Positions 46,488-54,413 of a DNA stretch of 64,000 nucleotides are shown piece by piece. The stretch is taken from positions 1,488,001 through 1,552,000 of the forward strand of contig NZ_CP108394.1 of NCBI RefSeq assembly GCF_041435215.1, given 5' to 3'. The DNA is from Streptomyces sp. NBC_01314 (lineage in GTDB: Bacteria; Actinomycetota; Actinomycetes; Streptomycetales; Streptomycetaceae). The position numbers were made by a program, and so were the translations under genes. The notes under the pieces were generated by a model, which saw only the letters and a list, made by a program, of their open reading frames with translations, ran no database searches and was not told where the DNA came from. Positions within the stretch are counted from its first letter, which is position 1. Each line of letters starts with the position of its first letter.

Positions 46488-47948
46488 ATGTCTGACAAAA
46501 TCGTCGTCGCCGGCGTCTCCGTCGACACCCGGCACTGGATCGGCGGACAGCGGGTCGCCTCCGCCGAGACCTTCACCGACGTCTCCCCCGTCGACGGTCG
46601 TGTCCTCGGCGAGATCGCTCGTGGCGGTCCCGGCGAGGTCGACGCCGCTGTCGCCGCCGCCCGTGAGGCCTTTCCCGGCTGGGCCGCCACCCCCCGCACC
46701 GAACGCGCCCGGGTCCTGCACGCCATCGCCGACGGGGTCGAGAAGCGGCTCGAAGAGCTGGCCGTCGTCGAGACGAACGACAACGGGGCGCTGCTGCGGT
46801 CGCACCGGCGGGGTGTGATGCCGCGGGTGGCGCACAACTTCCGGTTCTTCGCCGACCGGCTGCTGACGCTGGAACACGAGGACTTCGAGACGCGCGGGCA
46901 CACCAACCGGGTGAGCTGGGACCCGGCTGGGCCGTCCGTGCTGATCACGCCGTGGAACGCGCCGCTGATGCTGGCCACCTGGAAGGTCGCCCCGGCCCTC
47001 GCCGCCGGCAACACGGTGATCCTCAAGCCCGCCGAGTGGACCCCGCTGACCGCGTCGCTGCTGGCGGACATCGCCGCCGAGGCGGGGCTGCCCGCCGGGG
47101 TGCTCAATGTCGTCCAGGGGTACGGCTCTGAGATCGGTGACGCGCTCACCTCGCACCCGGACGTGCGCCGGATCAGCTTCACGGGATCGGTGCCGACGGC
47201 CAGGCGGATCGCCGGGTCGGCGGCGCCCAACCTCACCCCGCTGAGCCTCGAACTCGGCGGCAAGTCACCGCTGTTGGTGTTCGCGGACGCCGATCTGGAC
47301 CTGGCCGTGGACCTCGCGGTGGAGCAGTACGACAACGCCGGGCAGGTGTGCCTGGCCGCGACACGGTTCCTCGTGGAGGAGTCGGTGGCGGAGGAGTTCA
47401 CCCGGCGGTTCGTGGAGAAGGCGTCGGCGCTGAAGCAGGGTGACCCGCGCGACGAGGCCACCGACATCGGGCCCACCATCCATCCCCGGCAGCTGGAGAA
47501 GATCGACGGGTTCGTGCGGCGGGCCGTGGCCGACGGGGCCCGTGCGGTCATCGGTGGGCACCGCGAGGGCGAGCAGTACTACGCGCCCACCCTGCTCACC
47601 GATGTCGCCCAGGACTCGGAGATCGTGCAGGAGGAGGTCTTCGGGCCGGTCCTGACGCTCCAGACCTTCGCCGACGAGGACGAGGCGGTCCGGCTCGCCA
47701 ACGACACCCGTTTCGGACTGGCCGCCACCCTCGCCACCGGTGACACCGAGCGCGCCTCGCGGGTGACCGAGCGGCTGGTGGCGGGCACGGTGTGGGTGAA
47801 CTGCTTCTTCGTCCGTGATCTGCGGGCTCCTTTCGGCGGCTCCCGTCACTCCGGGGTCGGCCGGGAGGGCGGCACCTGGAGCTTCGACTTCTACTGCGAC
47901 GTGAAGAACACCGTGACCGCGCCGAACGGATGGAACAACCATGGGTGA
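46488..47948 (+). CDS. HpaE-like semialdehyde dehydrogenase
   Basis: This 486-residue aldehyde dehydrogenase has the substrate/cofactor motif LELGGKSPLLVFADADLD and the catalytic Cys in NAGQVCLAATRFLV. The C-terminal ending SGVGREGGTWSFDFYCDVKNT is typical of 5-carboxymethyl-2-hydroxymuconate semialdehyde dehydrogenases (HpaE). It would oxidise the ring-cleavage semialdehyde formed by the HpaD-like enzyme encoded next. The two genes overlap by 8 bp. Confidence 0.85.
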   Translation: MSDKIVVAGVSVDTRHWIGGQRVASAETFTDVSPVDGRVLGEIARGGPGEVDAAVAAAREAFPGWAATPRTERARVLHAIADGVEKRLEELAVVETNDNGALLRSHRRGVMPRVAHNFRFFADRLLTLEHEDFETRGHTNRVSWDPAGPSVLITPWNAPLMLATWKVAPALAAGNTVILKPAEWTPLTASLLADIAAEAGLPAGVLNVVQGYGSEIGDALTSHPDVRRISFTGSVPTARRIAGSAAPNLTPLSLELGGKSPLLVFADADLDLAVDLAVEQYDNAGQVCLAATRFLVEESVAEEFTRRFVEKASALKQGDPRDEATDIGPTIHPRQLEKIDGFVRRAVADGARAVIGGHREGEQYYAPTLLTDVAQDSEIVQEEVFGPVLTLQTFADEDEAVRLANDTRFGLAATLATGDTERASRVTERLVAGTVWVNCFFVRDLRAPFGGSRHSGVGREGGTWSFDFYCDVKNTVTAPNGWNNHG

Positions 47949-48855
47949 GATCGTCGGGGCGGGGCTCCTCGCCCATGTCCCCACCATCGTCCTGCCGGAG
48001 GCCGACCGGCTGGAGCTGAACGGGGGCAAGGAGATCACCCTCGTCACCGGCCTCCAGGAGCTGCGCCGGGACGTCTTCGACCGCGATGCCGCCAACGACT
48101 ACGACACCGTCGTCGTCCTCGACTCGCACTGGGCGACCACCGTCGAGTTCGTCGTCGCCGCACAGCAGCGCCGGGCCGGTCTCTTCACCTCCGAGGAGCT
48201 GCCGCGCGGGATGTGCCGGATGCCGTACGACTTCCCCGGTGATCCCGAACTCGCCCTGAACATCGAGAGGTTCGCGGACAAGCACGGCACCTGGATCACC
48301 GCGATCGAGGACGAGTACCTGCCGATCTACTACGCCACGATCAACCTGTGGAAGTTCCTCGGCGAGGGTCTGCCCGACAAGCGGTGGGTGAGCATCGGGG
48401 TCTGTCAGACCGGCGACATGGAGGACCATCTGCGGCTGGGGCGGGCGCTCGCCGACGGGATCGCCGCCACCCCAGGGCGACGGGTCCTCGTCATCGCCTC
48501 GGGCGCGCTGTCGCACACCTTCTGGCCGCTGCGCGAGCTGCGTGACCACGAGGCCGGCGACCCGGCGCACATCTTCACGCCCGAGGCGCGCGCGGCCGAC
48601 CAAGAACGGATCGCCTGGTTCAAGGAGGGCCGGCACGACAAGGTCCTCGACACCATGGACGAGTTCTGGAAGCACAAGCCCGAGGCGAAGTTCTTCCACT
48701 ACCTGATGCTGGCCGGCGCCCTGGGCGAACAGGACTGCGTCGCCAAGGGCCGCCAGTACGGCGAGTACGAGAACTCCATCGGCACCGGTCAGGTGCACCT
48801 GTGGTTCGACCGCCCGGCCGCCGGCTGGACCGGCACTCCGCACCGACTCCCCTAG
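47941..48855 (+). CDS. LigB-type extradiol dioxygenase, HpaD-like
   Basis: This 304-residue protein resembles E. coli-type 3,4-dihydroxyphenylacetate 2,3-dioxygenase of the LigB superfamily. Shared points are the start LLAHVPTIVLPE, VVVLDSHWATTVEF with a metal histidine, GLFTSEELP, VLVIASGALSHTFW, and the ending SIGTGQVHLWF. It uses iron to open a catechol ring next to the hydroxyl groups. HpaE- and HpaG-like genes on either side support a homoprotocatechuate-like substrate, but a different catechol is possible. Confidence 0.85.
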   Translation: MGEIVGAGLLAHVPTIVLPEADRLELNGGKEITLVTGLQELRRDVFDRDAANDYDTVVVLDSHWATTVEFVVAAQQRRAGLFTSEELPRGMCRMPYDFPGDPELALNIERFADKHGTWITAIEDEYLPIYYATINLWKFLGEGLPDKRWVSIGVCQTGDMEDHLRLGRALADGIAATPGRRVLVIASGALSHTFWPLRELRDHEAGDPAHIFTPEARAADQERIAWFKEGRHDKVLDTMDEFWKHKPEAKFFHYLMLAGALGEQDCVAKGRQYGEYENSIGTGQVHLWFDRPAAGWTGTPHRLP

Positions 48856-48866
48856 GAAGGCCCGCC

Positions 48867-49712
48867 ATGCCCGAGTACCGCCGCATCCTCCTCGACGGAG
48901 CCACCGTCCAGGTCACCGTCGACGGCGACGAACTGGTCGCCGGGGACGGCCGCCGCGTCAAGACCGAGGAGGCCCGGCACCTCCCGCCGGTCGTGCCGTC
49001 GAAGGTGATCGCCGTCCACCTCAACCACCGCAGCCGCGTGGACGAGTTCCGGATCGGACTCCCGGACACGCCCACCTACTTCCACAAGCCGACCTCCTCC
49101 CTCAACAGCCACAAGGGCGCCGTCGTCCGCCCCGACGGCTGCAAGTGGCTCAACTACGAGGGCGAGGTCGCCATCGTCATCGGCAGGACCGCGCGGAACA
49201 TCGCGCCGCAGGACGCGGGCGAGTACATCGCCGGGTACACCGTCGCCAACGACTACGGTCTGCACGACTTCCGTGACACCGACGCCGGTTCGATGCTGCG
49301 GGTGAAGGGTTCCGACACCCTCTGCCCGCTCGGTCCCGGGCTCGTCACCGACTGGGACTTCCACGGAAAGCGGCTGCGGACGTACGTCAACGGCGAGGTC
49401 GTCCAGGACGGTTCGACGGACGAGATGAAGTGGGACATGCACTATCTCGTCGCCGACATCGCCCGCACCATCACGCTGTACCCGGGGGACGTCCTGCTCT
49501 CCGGCACCCCGGCCAACTCCCGGCCCGTACAGCCCGGCGACGTCGTCGAGGTGGAGGTGGAGGGCCTCGGCCGGCTCACCAACCACATCGTCACCGGCCC
49601 CACCCCGGTCCGCACCGACGTCGGCGCACAGCCCACCGAGTCCGAGGAGGTCCTCTCCACGGCGCTCGGCGGCGACTGGGAGTTCCGTGGCGTCCGCCCG
49701 CCCCGGCGGTGA
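48867..49712 (+). CDS. FAH-family hydrolase/decarboxylase, HpaG-like
   Basis: This 281-residue protein belongs to the fumarylacetoacetate hydrolase family. It has FHKPTSSLNSHKGAVV, the metal-site glutamates in LNYEGEVAIVIG, AGYTVANDYGLHDF, LRVKGSDTLCPLGPGLV and LLSGTPANS. These features fit HpaG-type enzymes that isomerise and decarboxylate the oxidised ring-cleavage product. The N-terminal 40 residues are extra compared with minimal family members. The gene is 11 bp after the dioxygenase gene and 59 bp before the TetR gene. Confidence 0.85.
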   Translation: MPEYRRILLDGATVQVTVDGDELVAGDGRRVKTEEARHLPPVVPSKVIAVHLNHRSRVDEFRIGLPDTPTYFHKPTSSLNSHKGAVVRPDGCKWLNYEGEVAIVIGRTARNIAPQDAGEYIAGYTVANDYGLHDFRDTDAGSMLRVKGSDTLCPLGPGLVTDWDFHGKRLRTYVNGEVVQDGSTDEMKWDMHYLVADIARTITLYPGDVLLSGTPANSRPVQPGDVVEVEVEGLGRLTNHIVTGPTPVRTDVGAQPTESEEVLSTALGGDWEFRGVRPPRR

Positions 49713-49771
49713 CGTCCGGGCGCGGTCACGGGCAGGTGGCGGGCGGGAGGCAGGCGGGTAGGGTCACGCGC

Positions 49772-50431
49772 ATGACCGATTCCGCCGACGCCGCCGACGC
49801 CCCGAAGAGTCGACGGCCACGCAGGCGCCTCAACTACGGCGAGGGACGCGAGGCTCTGCTGAACGCCGCCGTGCACGTGGTGGCGCGGGGCGGGTTGCGC
49901 AGGCTCACCTACCGGGCCGTCGCGGAGGAGGCGGGGGTCACCCACGGGCTCGTCGTGCACCACTTCGGGTCGCGTGACGCCCTGATCGAGGAGGCCCTCG
50001 CCCACACCATCCGCACCTCGCTCAACACCAGCTCCCTCGAACCGGGCACCGGCAAGGTCGCGGACTTCTCCACCGGGCTGTCCGAGATGGTCACGGCCGA
50101 CCCGGACACCCAGGCCTTCCAGTACGAGCTGCTGCTCGAATCCCGGCGCCGGCCGGAGCTGCTGCCGCAGATCCGCGAGCTGTACGACGAGTACTTCGAC
50201 GCCGCCCGGCGCGAGCTGGGCCGGATGCTGCCGGCCGGCGCGGACAAGGCGCTGACCCGGCTGGTCTTCGCCGCGCTCGACGGTCTGGTCCTGCATCAGC
50301 TCGTCCTCGGCGAGCCCGACGTCACGGACGCCGCTCTGGAGGAGCTGCGCTCCCTGTTGCGGCTGCTCGACGCCAACGGCGGCGCCCACCGAACCCGTGC
50401 CGCCGACGAAGCCGGCGACGCCCACGCATAG
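49772..50431 (+). CDS. TetR-family regulator of the amine/aromatic cluster
   Basis: This 219-residue regulator has a TetR helix-turn-helix near residues 30-75 (LTYRAVAEEAGVTHGLVVHHFGSRDALIEEALAH) and an all-helical ligand domain. The first 20 residues are basic. It is the only regulator in the cluster and is followed by a strong terminator. Three copies of a 16-bp dyad lie at the promoters for the GS-P450, ferredoxin and permease operons, which makes it the most likely binding protein. The ligand would be the pathway substrate or an intermediate; this is inferred. Confidence 0.85.
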   Translation: MTDSADAADAPKSRRPRRRLNYGEGREALLNAAVHVVARGGLRRLTYRAVAEEAGVTHGLVVHHFGSRDALIEEALAHTIRTSLNTSSLEPGTGKVADFSTGLSEMVTADPDTQAFQYELLLESRRRPELLPQIRELYDEYFDAARRELGRMLPAGADKALTRLVFAALDGLVLHQLVLGEPDVTDAALEELRSLLRLLDANGGAHRTRAADEAGDAHA

Positions 50432-50452
50432 CCGCTGACCTCAGCGGTTCCG

Positions 50453-50481
50453 GCCCCGGACGTGCGGCGTCCGGGGCTTTT
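50453..50481 (+). terminator. Terminator after the TetR gene
   Basis: GCCCCGGACG pairs with CGTCCGGGGC around TGCGG and is followed by TTTT, an intrinsic terminator. Confidence 0.9.
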
Positions 50482-50571
50482 CGGCGTCCCGGCGCGGGAC
50501 CGGAAAACCCGGCGGAAATCTTCACGGGACCCCTTGCCAAACGGATAGTTCGGGCTCACGATGAGGCAACT

Positions 50572-50587
50572 CGTTTGGGTCTAAACG
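50572..50587. promoter_or_regulatory. Cluster operator, copy 3 (before permease gene)
   Basis: CGTTTGGGTCTAAACG has perfect 5-bp arms and matches copies 1 and 2. It lies 36 bp before the chosen permease start. Confidence 0.65.
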
Positions 50588-50622
50588 AATCCATCCCTCC
50601 CCGTCCCCGACAGGTGATCCGA

Positions 50623-52080
50623 GTGGACAGTCAGACGGCGGTCGCCCCGCACAGCTCGCAGGATCCATCCACGGCAGGCAGGCTCAAGCCCGATTCCCTG
50701 GGCGTCCTGGGCATCCTGTTCTTCGTCCTTTCCGCCCAGGCCCCGCTGACCGGCATAGCCGGAGCCGTGCCCATCGCCGTCGTCATCGGCAACGGGGCCG
50801 GTGTCCCCGCCGCGTATCTCGCCGCCGGCGTCGTGATCCTGCTGTTCTCCATCGGCTTCGTCGCCATGGGCCGCCACGTCGTGGACGCCGGCGCCTTCTA
50901 CACGTACATCGGCAAGGGCCTGGGCCGCTCGACCGGGTCCGGCAGCGCCGGCGTCGCGCTCTTCGCCTACTGCGCCATCCAGGCCGCGATGTACGGGCTC
51001 TACGGCGCGACGGTGAGCGGCCTCGTCGAGCACTACGCCGACGTGACGATCGCCTGGTGGGTGTGGGCGCTGGTCACCATGGTGGTGGTCCAGGTCCTCG
51101 GCGCCGCCGGGATCGAGATGGGCGCCAAGCTCCTGGCCGTGTTCGTCCTGGCGGAGTTCAGCATCCTGATCGCCTTCGCCTTCGTGACCTTCTTCAAGGG
51201 CGGCGGCCCCGAAGGGCTCGGCCTCGCCGACAGCTTCTCGCCGGACGCGGCGCTCCAGGGCGCTCCCGGTGTGGCGCTGATGTTCGCCGTGGCATCGATG
51301 TTCGGCTTCGAGGCGACCGCCATCTACGGCGAGGAGGCCCGGGAGCCGAAGAAGACGGTGCCGCGCGCCACCTATCTGTCGGTCGCGGTCGTCACCGGCT
51401 TCTTCGCCTTCACCTCGTGGATGCTGGTCTCCGCGCACGGCGCGGCACAGGCGATGGCGGAGGCGGGCAAGGCGCTGGAGAGCGGTGACGCCGCGGGCTG
51501 GGTCTTCGCCCCCATCGCGGCGGAGTTCGGCGCGTGGACCGGCGACGTGCTGCCCGTCCTGCTGGCCACCTCGCTGTTCGCGGGCATCCTGGCGTTCCAC
51601 AACTCCGCCAACCGCTACCTGTTCTCCCTGGGCCGTGAGGGTCTGCTGCCGCGCGGGCTGACCTCGCTCAACCGGCGCCACTCCCCCTGGGCGGCCGGCC
51701 TCGTCCAGACCGTGATCGCGGCGGCCCTGGTCATCCCGTTCGCGCTCCTGGGCAAGGACCCCGTGCTGACGCTCTTCTCCTGGTTCAGCGGTGTGGCAGT
51801 CCTGGCGATGATGCTCCTGTACTTCCTGACCTCCGTCTCCGTGGTCGTCTTCTTCCGCCGCACCCGTGCCGACACCCGGCCGTGGAACACGCTGATCGCA
51901 CCGGTCCTGGGCGCGCTCGGCATCGCCTGGGCGATCTGGCTGATCATCGAGAACTTCACCACGCTCATCGGCGGCGACCGGGCCACCGCCGTGTGGCTGC
52001 AACTGACCGTCCCCGCGGTGCTGGTGCTGGGTCTCGTCGTGGCACGGGTGACCCGGGACCGCCGGACAATCGCGGACTGA
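50623..52080 (+). CDS. APC-family amino acid/amine permease
   Basis: This 485-residue protein has about twelve hydrophobic helices. The APC start is LGILFFVLSAQAPLTGIAGA, helix 1; helix 6 region is FGFEATAIYGEEAREPKKTV, a consensus of the superfamily. It would import an amino acid or amine by cation symport, consistent with the glutamyl-ligase and hydrolase genes nearby. The GTG at 50623 is preferred, with AGGTGA upstream; a TTG at 50575 lies inside the operator. The gene heads the permease-dehydrogenase-hydrolase operon. Confidence 0.85.
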   Translation: MDSQTAVAPHSSQDPSTAGRLKPDSLGVLGILFFVLSAQAPLTGIAGAVPIAVVIGNGAGVPAAYLAAGVVILLFSIGFVAMGRHVVDAGAFYTYIGKGLGRSTGSGSAGVALFAYCAIQAAMYGLYGATVSGLVEHYADVTIAWWVWALVTMVVVQVLGAAGIEMGAKLLAVFVLAEFSILIAFAFVTFFKGGGPEGLGLADSFSPDAALQGAPGVALMFAVASMFGFEATAIYGEEAREPKKTVPRATYLSVAVVTGFFAFTSWMLVSAHGAAQAMAEAGKALESGDAAGWVFAPIAAEFGAWTGDVLPVLLATSLFAGILAFHNSANRYLFSLGREGLLPRGLTSLNRRHSPWAAGLVQTVIAAALVIPFALLGKDPVLTLFSWFSGVAVLAMMLLYFLTSVSVVVFFRRTRADTRPWNTLIAPVLGALGIAWAIWLIIENFTTLIGGDRATAVWLQLTVPAVLVLGLVVARVTRDRRTIAD

Positions 52081-52130
52081 CCGCCACGCACCTTCACCGG
52101 TTCGAACCCTCACAAAGAGCCCCCGCCCGA

Positions 52131-52158
52131 AGAACCCCGCACAAAGAACCCCGCACAA
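52131..52158. repeat. 14-bp tandem repeat
   Basis: AGAACCCCGCACAA occurs twice in direct succession in the 98-bp gap between the permease and dehydrogenase genes. Confidence 0.65.
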
Positions 52159-52178
52159 AGACAGGAAGAGGAGAGCTG

Positions 52179-53672
52179 ATGCCCGCCGCCCTCGCCCACG
52201 ACGACCTGCTCCGTCGCGCCAAGGAACTGGATCTGCCCGACCAGCACCACATCGACGGGGTGGACGAGCCGGGCGGGGGCGCCTCCTTCGCCGTCGTGTC
52301 ACCCCGTGACGGTCAGGTCCTCGTCGAGGTCGCCGACGCGCGGAGCGCCGAGGTCGACCTGGCCGTGGCCGCCGCCCGCCGCGCCTTCGACTCGGGCCCC
52401 TGGCCCCGCCTGGCACCCGCCGACCGAGGCCGGATCCTGCTCCGCGTCGCCGAACTCCTGGAGGAGCGGCGGGAGGAGCTCGCCCTGACCATCACCCTGG
52501 AGATGGGCAAGCCGTTCAGGGAAGCGCACGACATCGAGCTGCGCGCCGCGATCAACACCTTCCGCTGGTACGGGCAGCTGGCCGACAAACTCACCGACGA
52601 GTCGCCCCACACCTCCCCCGACGCCCTGGCCCTGGTCACCCGCGAACCGACGGGTGTCGTGGGCGCGGTGGTGCCGTGGAACTTCCCCCTGACACTGGCG
52701 AGCTGGAAGGTGGCCCCGGCGCTGGCCGCCGGCTGCACGGTCGTCCTGAAGCCCTCGGAGAACTCCCCGCTGTCCGCCCTGCTGCTGGGCCGGATCGCCA
52801 CCGAGGCCGGACTGCCGCCGGGCGTCCTCAACGTCGTCACCGGGGACGGGCCGACGGCCGGGCGGGCGATCGGACTGCACCCCGATGTGGACGTGCTGGC
52901 CTTCACCGGCTCCACGGCCGTGGGCCGGCACTTCCTGCGCTACGCCGCCGACTCCAACCTCAAGCGGGTCTGGCTGGAGCTGGGCGGCAAGTCGCCGAAC
53001 ATCATCCTCCCCGACGCCCCCGACCTGGAAAAGGCCGCCGCCACCGCCGCCTGGGGCATCTTCTTCAACCAGGGCGAGATGTGCACCGCCCCGTCCCGGC
53101 TCCTGGTGCACTCCTCCGTCGCCGAACGCGTCACCGAGGCGATCGTGGCCCGCGCCCGGGAACTGCGCGTCGGCGACCCGCTGGACCCGGCCACCGAGAT
53201 GGGCGCGCTGGTCCGCGGGGCCCATCTGGAGCGCGTCCTCGGCCACATCGGCACGGGTGTCGCCGAAGGCGCGCGACTGCGAGCGGGCGGCGAGCGCACC
53301 CTGACGGACACCGGCGGCAGCTATCTGCGGCCCACCGTCTTCGACCGGGTGGACCCCGGCATGCGGCTGGCCCGCGAGGAGATCTTCGGCCCCGTCCTGT
53401 CCGTCCTCACCTTCGACGACCTCGACGAGGCCGTACGGCTGGCCAACGACACCGAGTACGGTCTCGCCGCCGGCCTGTGGACCTCCGACCTGTCCACCGC
53501 CCACCAGGTCTCCCGCGCGCTCAGGGCCGGCACGGTCTGGGTCAACTGCTACGAGGAGGGGGATCTGACCGTGCCCTTCGGCGGGATGAGGCAGTCGGGC
53601 AACGGCCGCGACAAGTCCGCCCACGCCATCGAGAAGTACACCGAGCTGAAGACCACGTGGATCCAGCTGTGA
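52179..53672 (+). CDS. Aldehyde dehydrogenase, PuuC-like
   Basis: This 497-residue NAD(P) aldehyde dehydrogenase resembles gamma-glutamyl-aminoaldehyde (PuuC) and related amine-derived aldehyde dehydrogenases. It has GAVVPWNFPLTLASWKVAPA, the glutamate in WLELGGKSPNIIL, the catalytic Cys in NQGEMCTAPSRLLV and the ending NGRDKSAHAIEKYTELKTTW, which is typical of PuuC. It would oxidise an aldehyde to an acid before the glutamyl group is removed by the next gene product. A GTGA overlap joins the two. The ribosome site is GGAAGAGGAG. Confidence 0.88.
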   Translation: MPAALAHDDLLRRAKELDLPDQHHIDGVDEPGGGASFAVVSPRDGQVLVEVADARSAEVDLAVAAARRAFDSGPWPRLAPADRGRILLRVAELLEERREELALTITLEMGKPFREAHDIELRAAINTFRWYGQLADKLTDESPHTSPDALALVTREPTGVVGAVVPWNFPLTLASWKVAPALAAGCTVVLKPSENSPLSALLLGRIATEAGLPPGVLNVVTGDGPTAGRAIGLHPDVDVLAFTGSTAVGRHFLRYAADSNLKRVWLELGGKSPNIILPDAPDLEKAAATAAWGIFFNQGEMCTAPSRLLVHSSVAERVTEAIVARARELRVGDPLDPATEMGALVRGAHLERVLGHIGTGVAEGARLRAGGERTLTDTGGSYLRPTVFDRVDPGMRLAREEIFGPVLSVLTFDDLDEAVRLANDTEYGLAAGLWTSDLSTAHQVSRALRAGTVWVNCYEEGDLTVPFGGMRQSGNGRDKSAHAIEKYTELKTTWIQL

Positions 53673-54370
53673 CCCGGCCCCTGATAGCGGTACCCGCCCG
53701 CTTCTCCGCCACGACCTCCGCACTGCGGTACGCCGCCGAGGTCAACGCCCGCGCCCTGATCGAGGCCGTCTGGCGGGCGGGCGGCGAACCCGCGAGCATC
53801 CACCCCGCCGCCGGCGACGTGGCCGCCCGCCTCGCCCGCTTCGACGGCGTCCTCCTCCCGGGCGGCGGTGACCTCGCCCCGTACCGCTACGGCGCCACGG
53901 ACACCCACGACAGCGTGTACGACGTCGACGAGGTACAGGACGCCTTCGACCTCGAAGCCGCCCGCGCCGCCCTGCACTCGGGCATCCCCCTGCTGGCGGT
54001 CTGCCGGGGCCTGCAGGTCGTCAACGTCGCCCTCGGCGGCACCCTGGAACAGGACATGGGCGGCCCGGAGCGCGAACACCGCCACCTCGCGCACCCGGTG
54101 GCGCTCCGGCGCGGAACCGTGCTGGAGCGGGCCACCGGCGCGCAGAAGGTGGAGGCGTCCTGCTACCACCACCAGCGGGTGGACCGGCTGGGCGAGGGTC
54201 TGGAGGTCACCGCCCGCGCCGCCGACGGCACCGCGGAAGGACTCGAACTCCGGGGCGCCCCCGGCTGGTTCGCCGCCGTCCAGTGGCACCCCGAGGACAC
54301 CGCCCACGAGGACACCGCGCAACAGGCCCTCTTCGACGCCCTCGTACGGGCCGCCGGGGACCGACGCTGA
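53669..54370 (+). CDS. Class I glutamine amidotransferase-like hydrolase, PuuD-like
   Basis: This 233-residue protein resembles gamma-glutamyl-gamma-aminobutyrate hydrolase (PuuD, peptidase C26 group). The nucleophile is Cys112 in LLAVCRGLQVVN, and His207 with Glu209 in QWHPED complete the triad. The N-terminal region has LLPGGGDLAPYRYG, the usual oxyanion/substrate loop of the family. It should split a gamma-glutamyl amide formed by the GS-like ligase. A GTG start overlaps the dehydrogenase stop. It ends at a bidirectional hairpin before cobN. Confidence 0.9.
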   Translation: MTRPLIAVPARFSATTSALRYAAEVNARALIEAVWRAGGEPASIHPAAGDVAARLARFDGVLLPGGGDLAPYRYGATDTHDSVYDVDEVQDAFDLEAARAALHSGIPLLAVCRGLQVVNVALGGTLEQDMGGPEREHRHLAHPVALRRGTVLERATGAQKVEASCYHHQRVDRLGEGLEVTARAADGTAEGLELRGAPGWFAAVQWHPEDTAHEDTAQQALFDALVRAAGDRR

Positions 54371-54406
54371 AACCGGCGGCCGAGGACGCCCCGCACCGCC
54401 GGTTTC
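54369..54406. terminator. Bidirectional terminator between the hydrolase gene and cobN
   Basis: GAAACCGGCGG and CCGCCGGTTTC form a perfect 11-bp stem around a 16-base loop, overlapping the hydrolase stop codon. Confidence 0.8.
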
Positions 54407-54413
54407 GTGGCCG

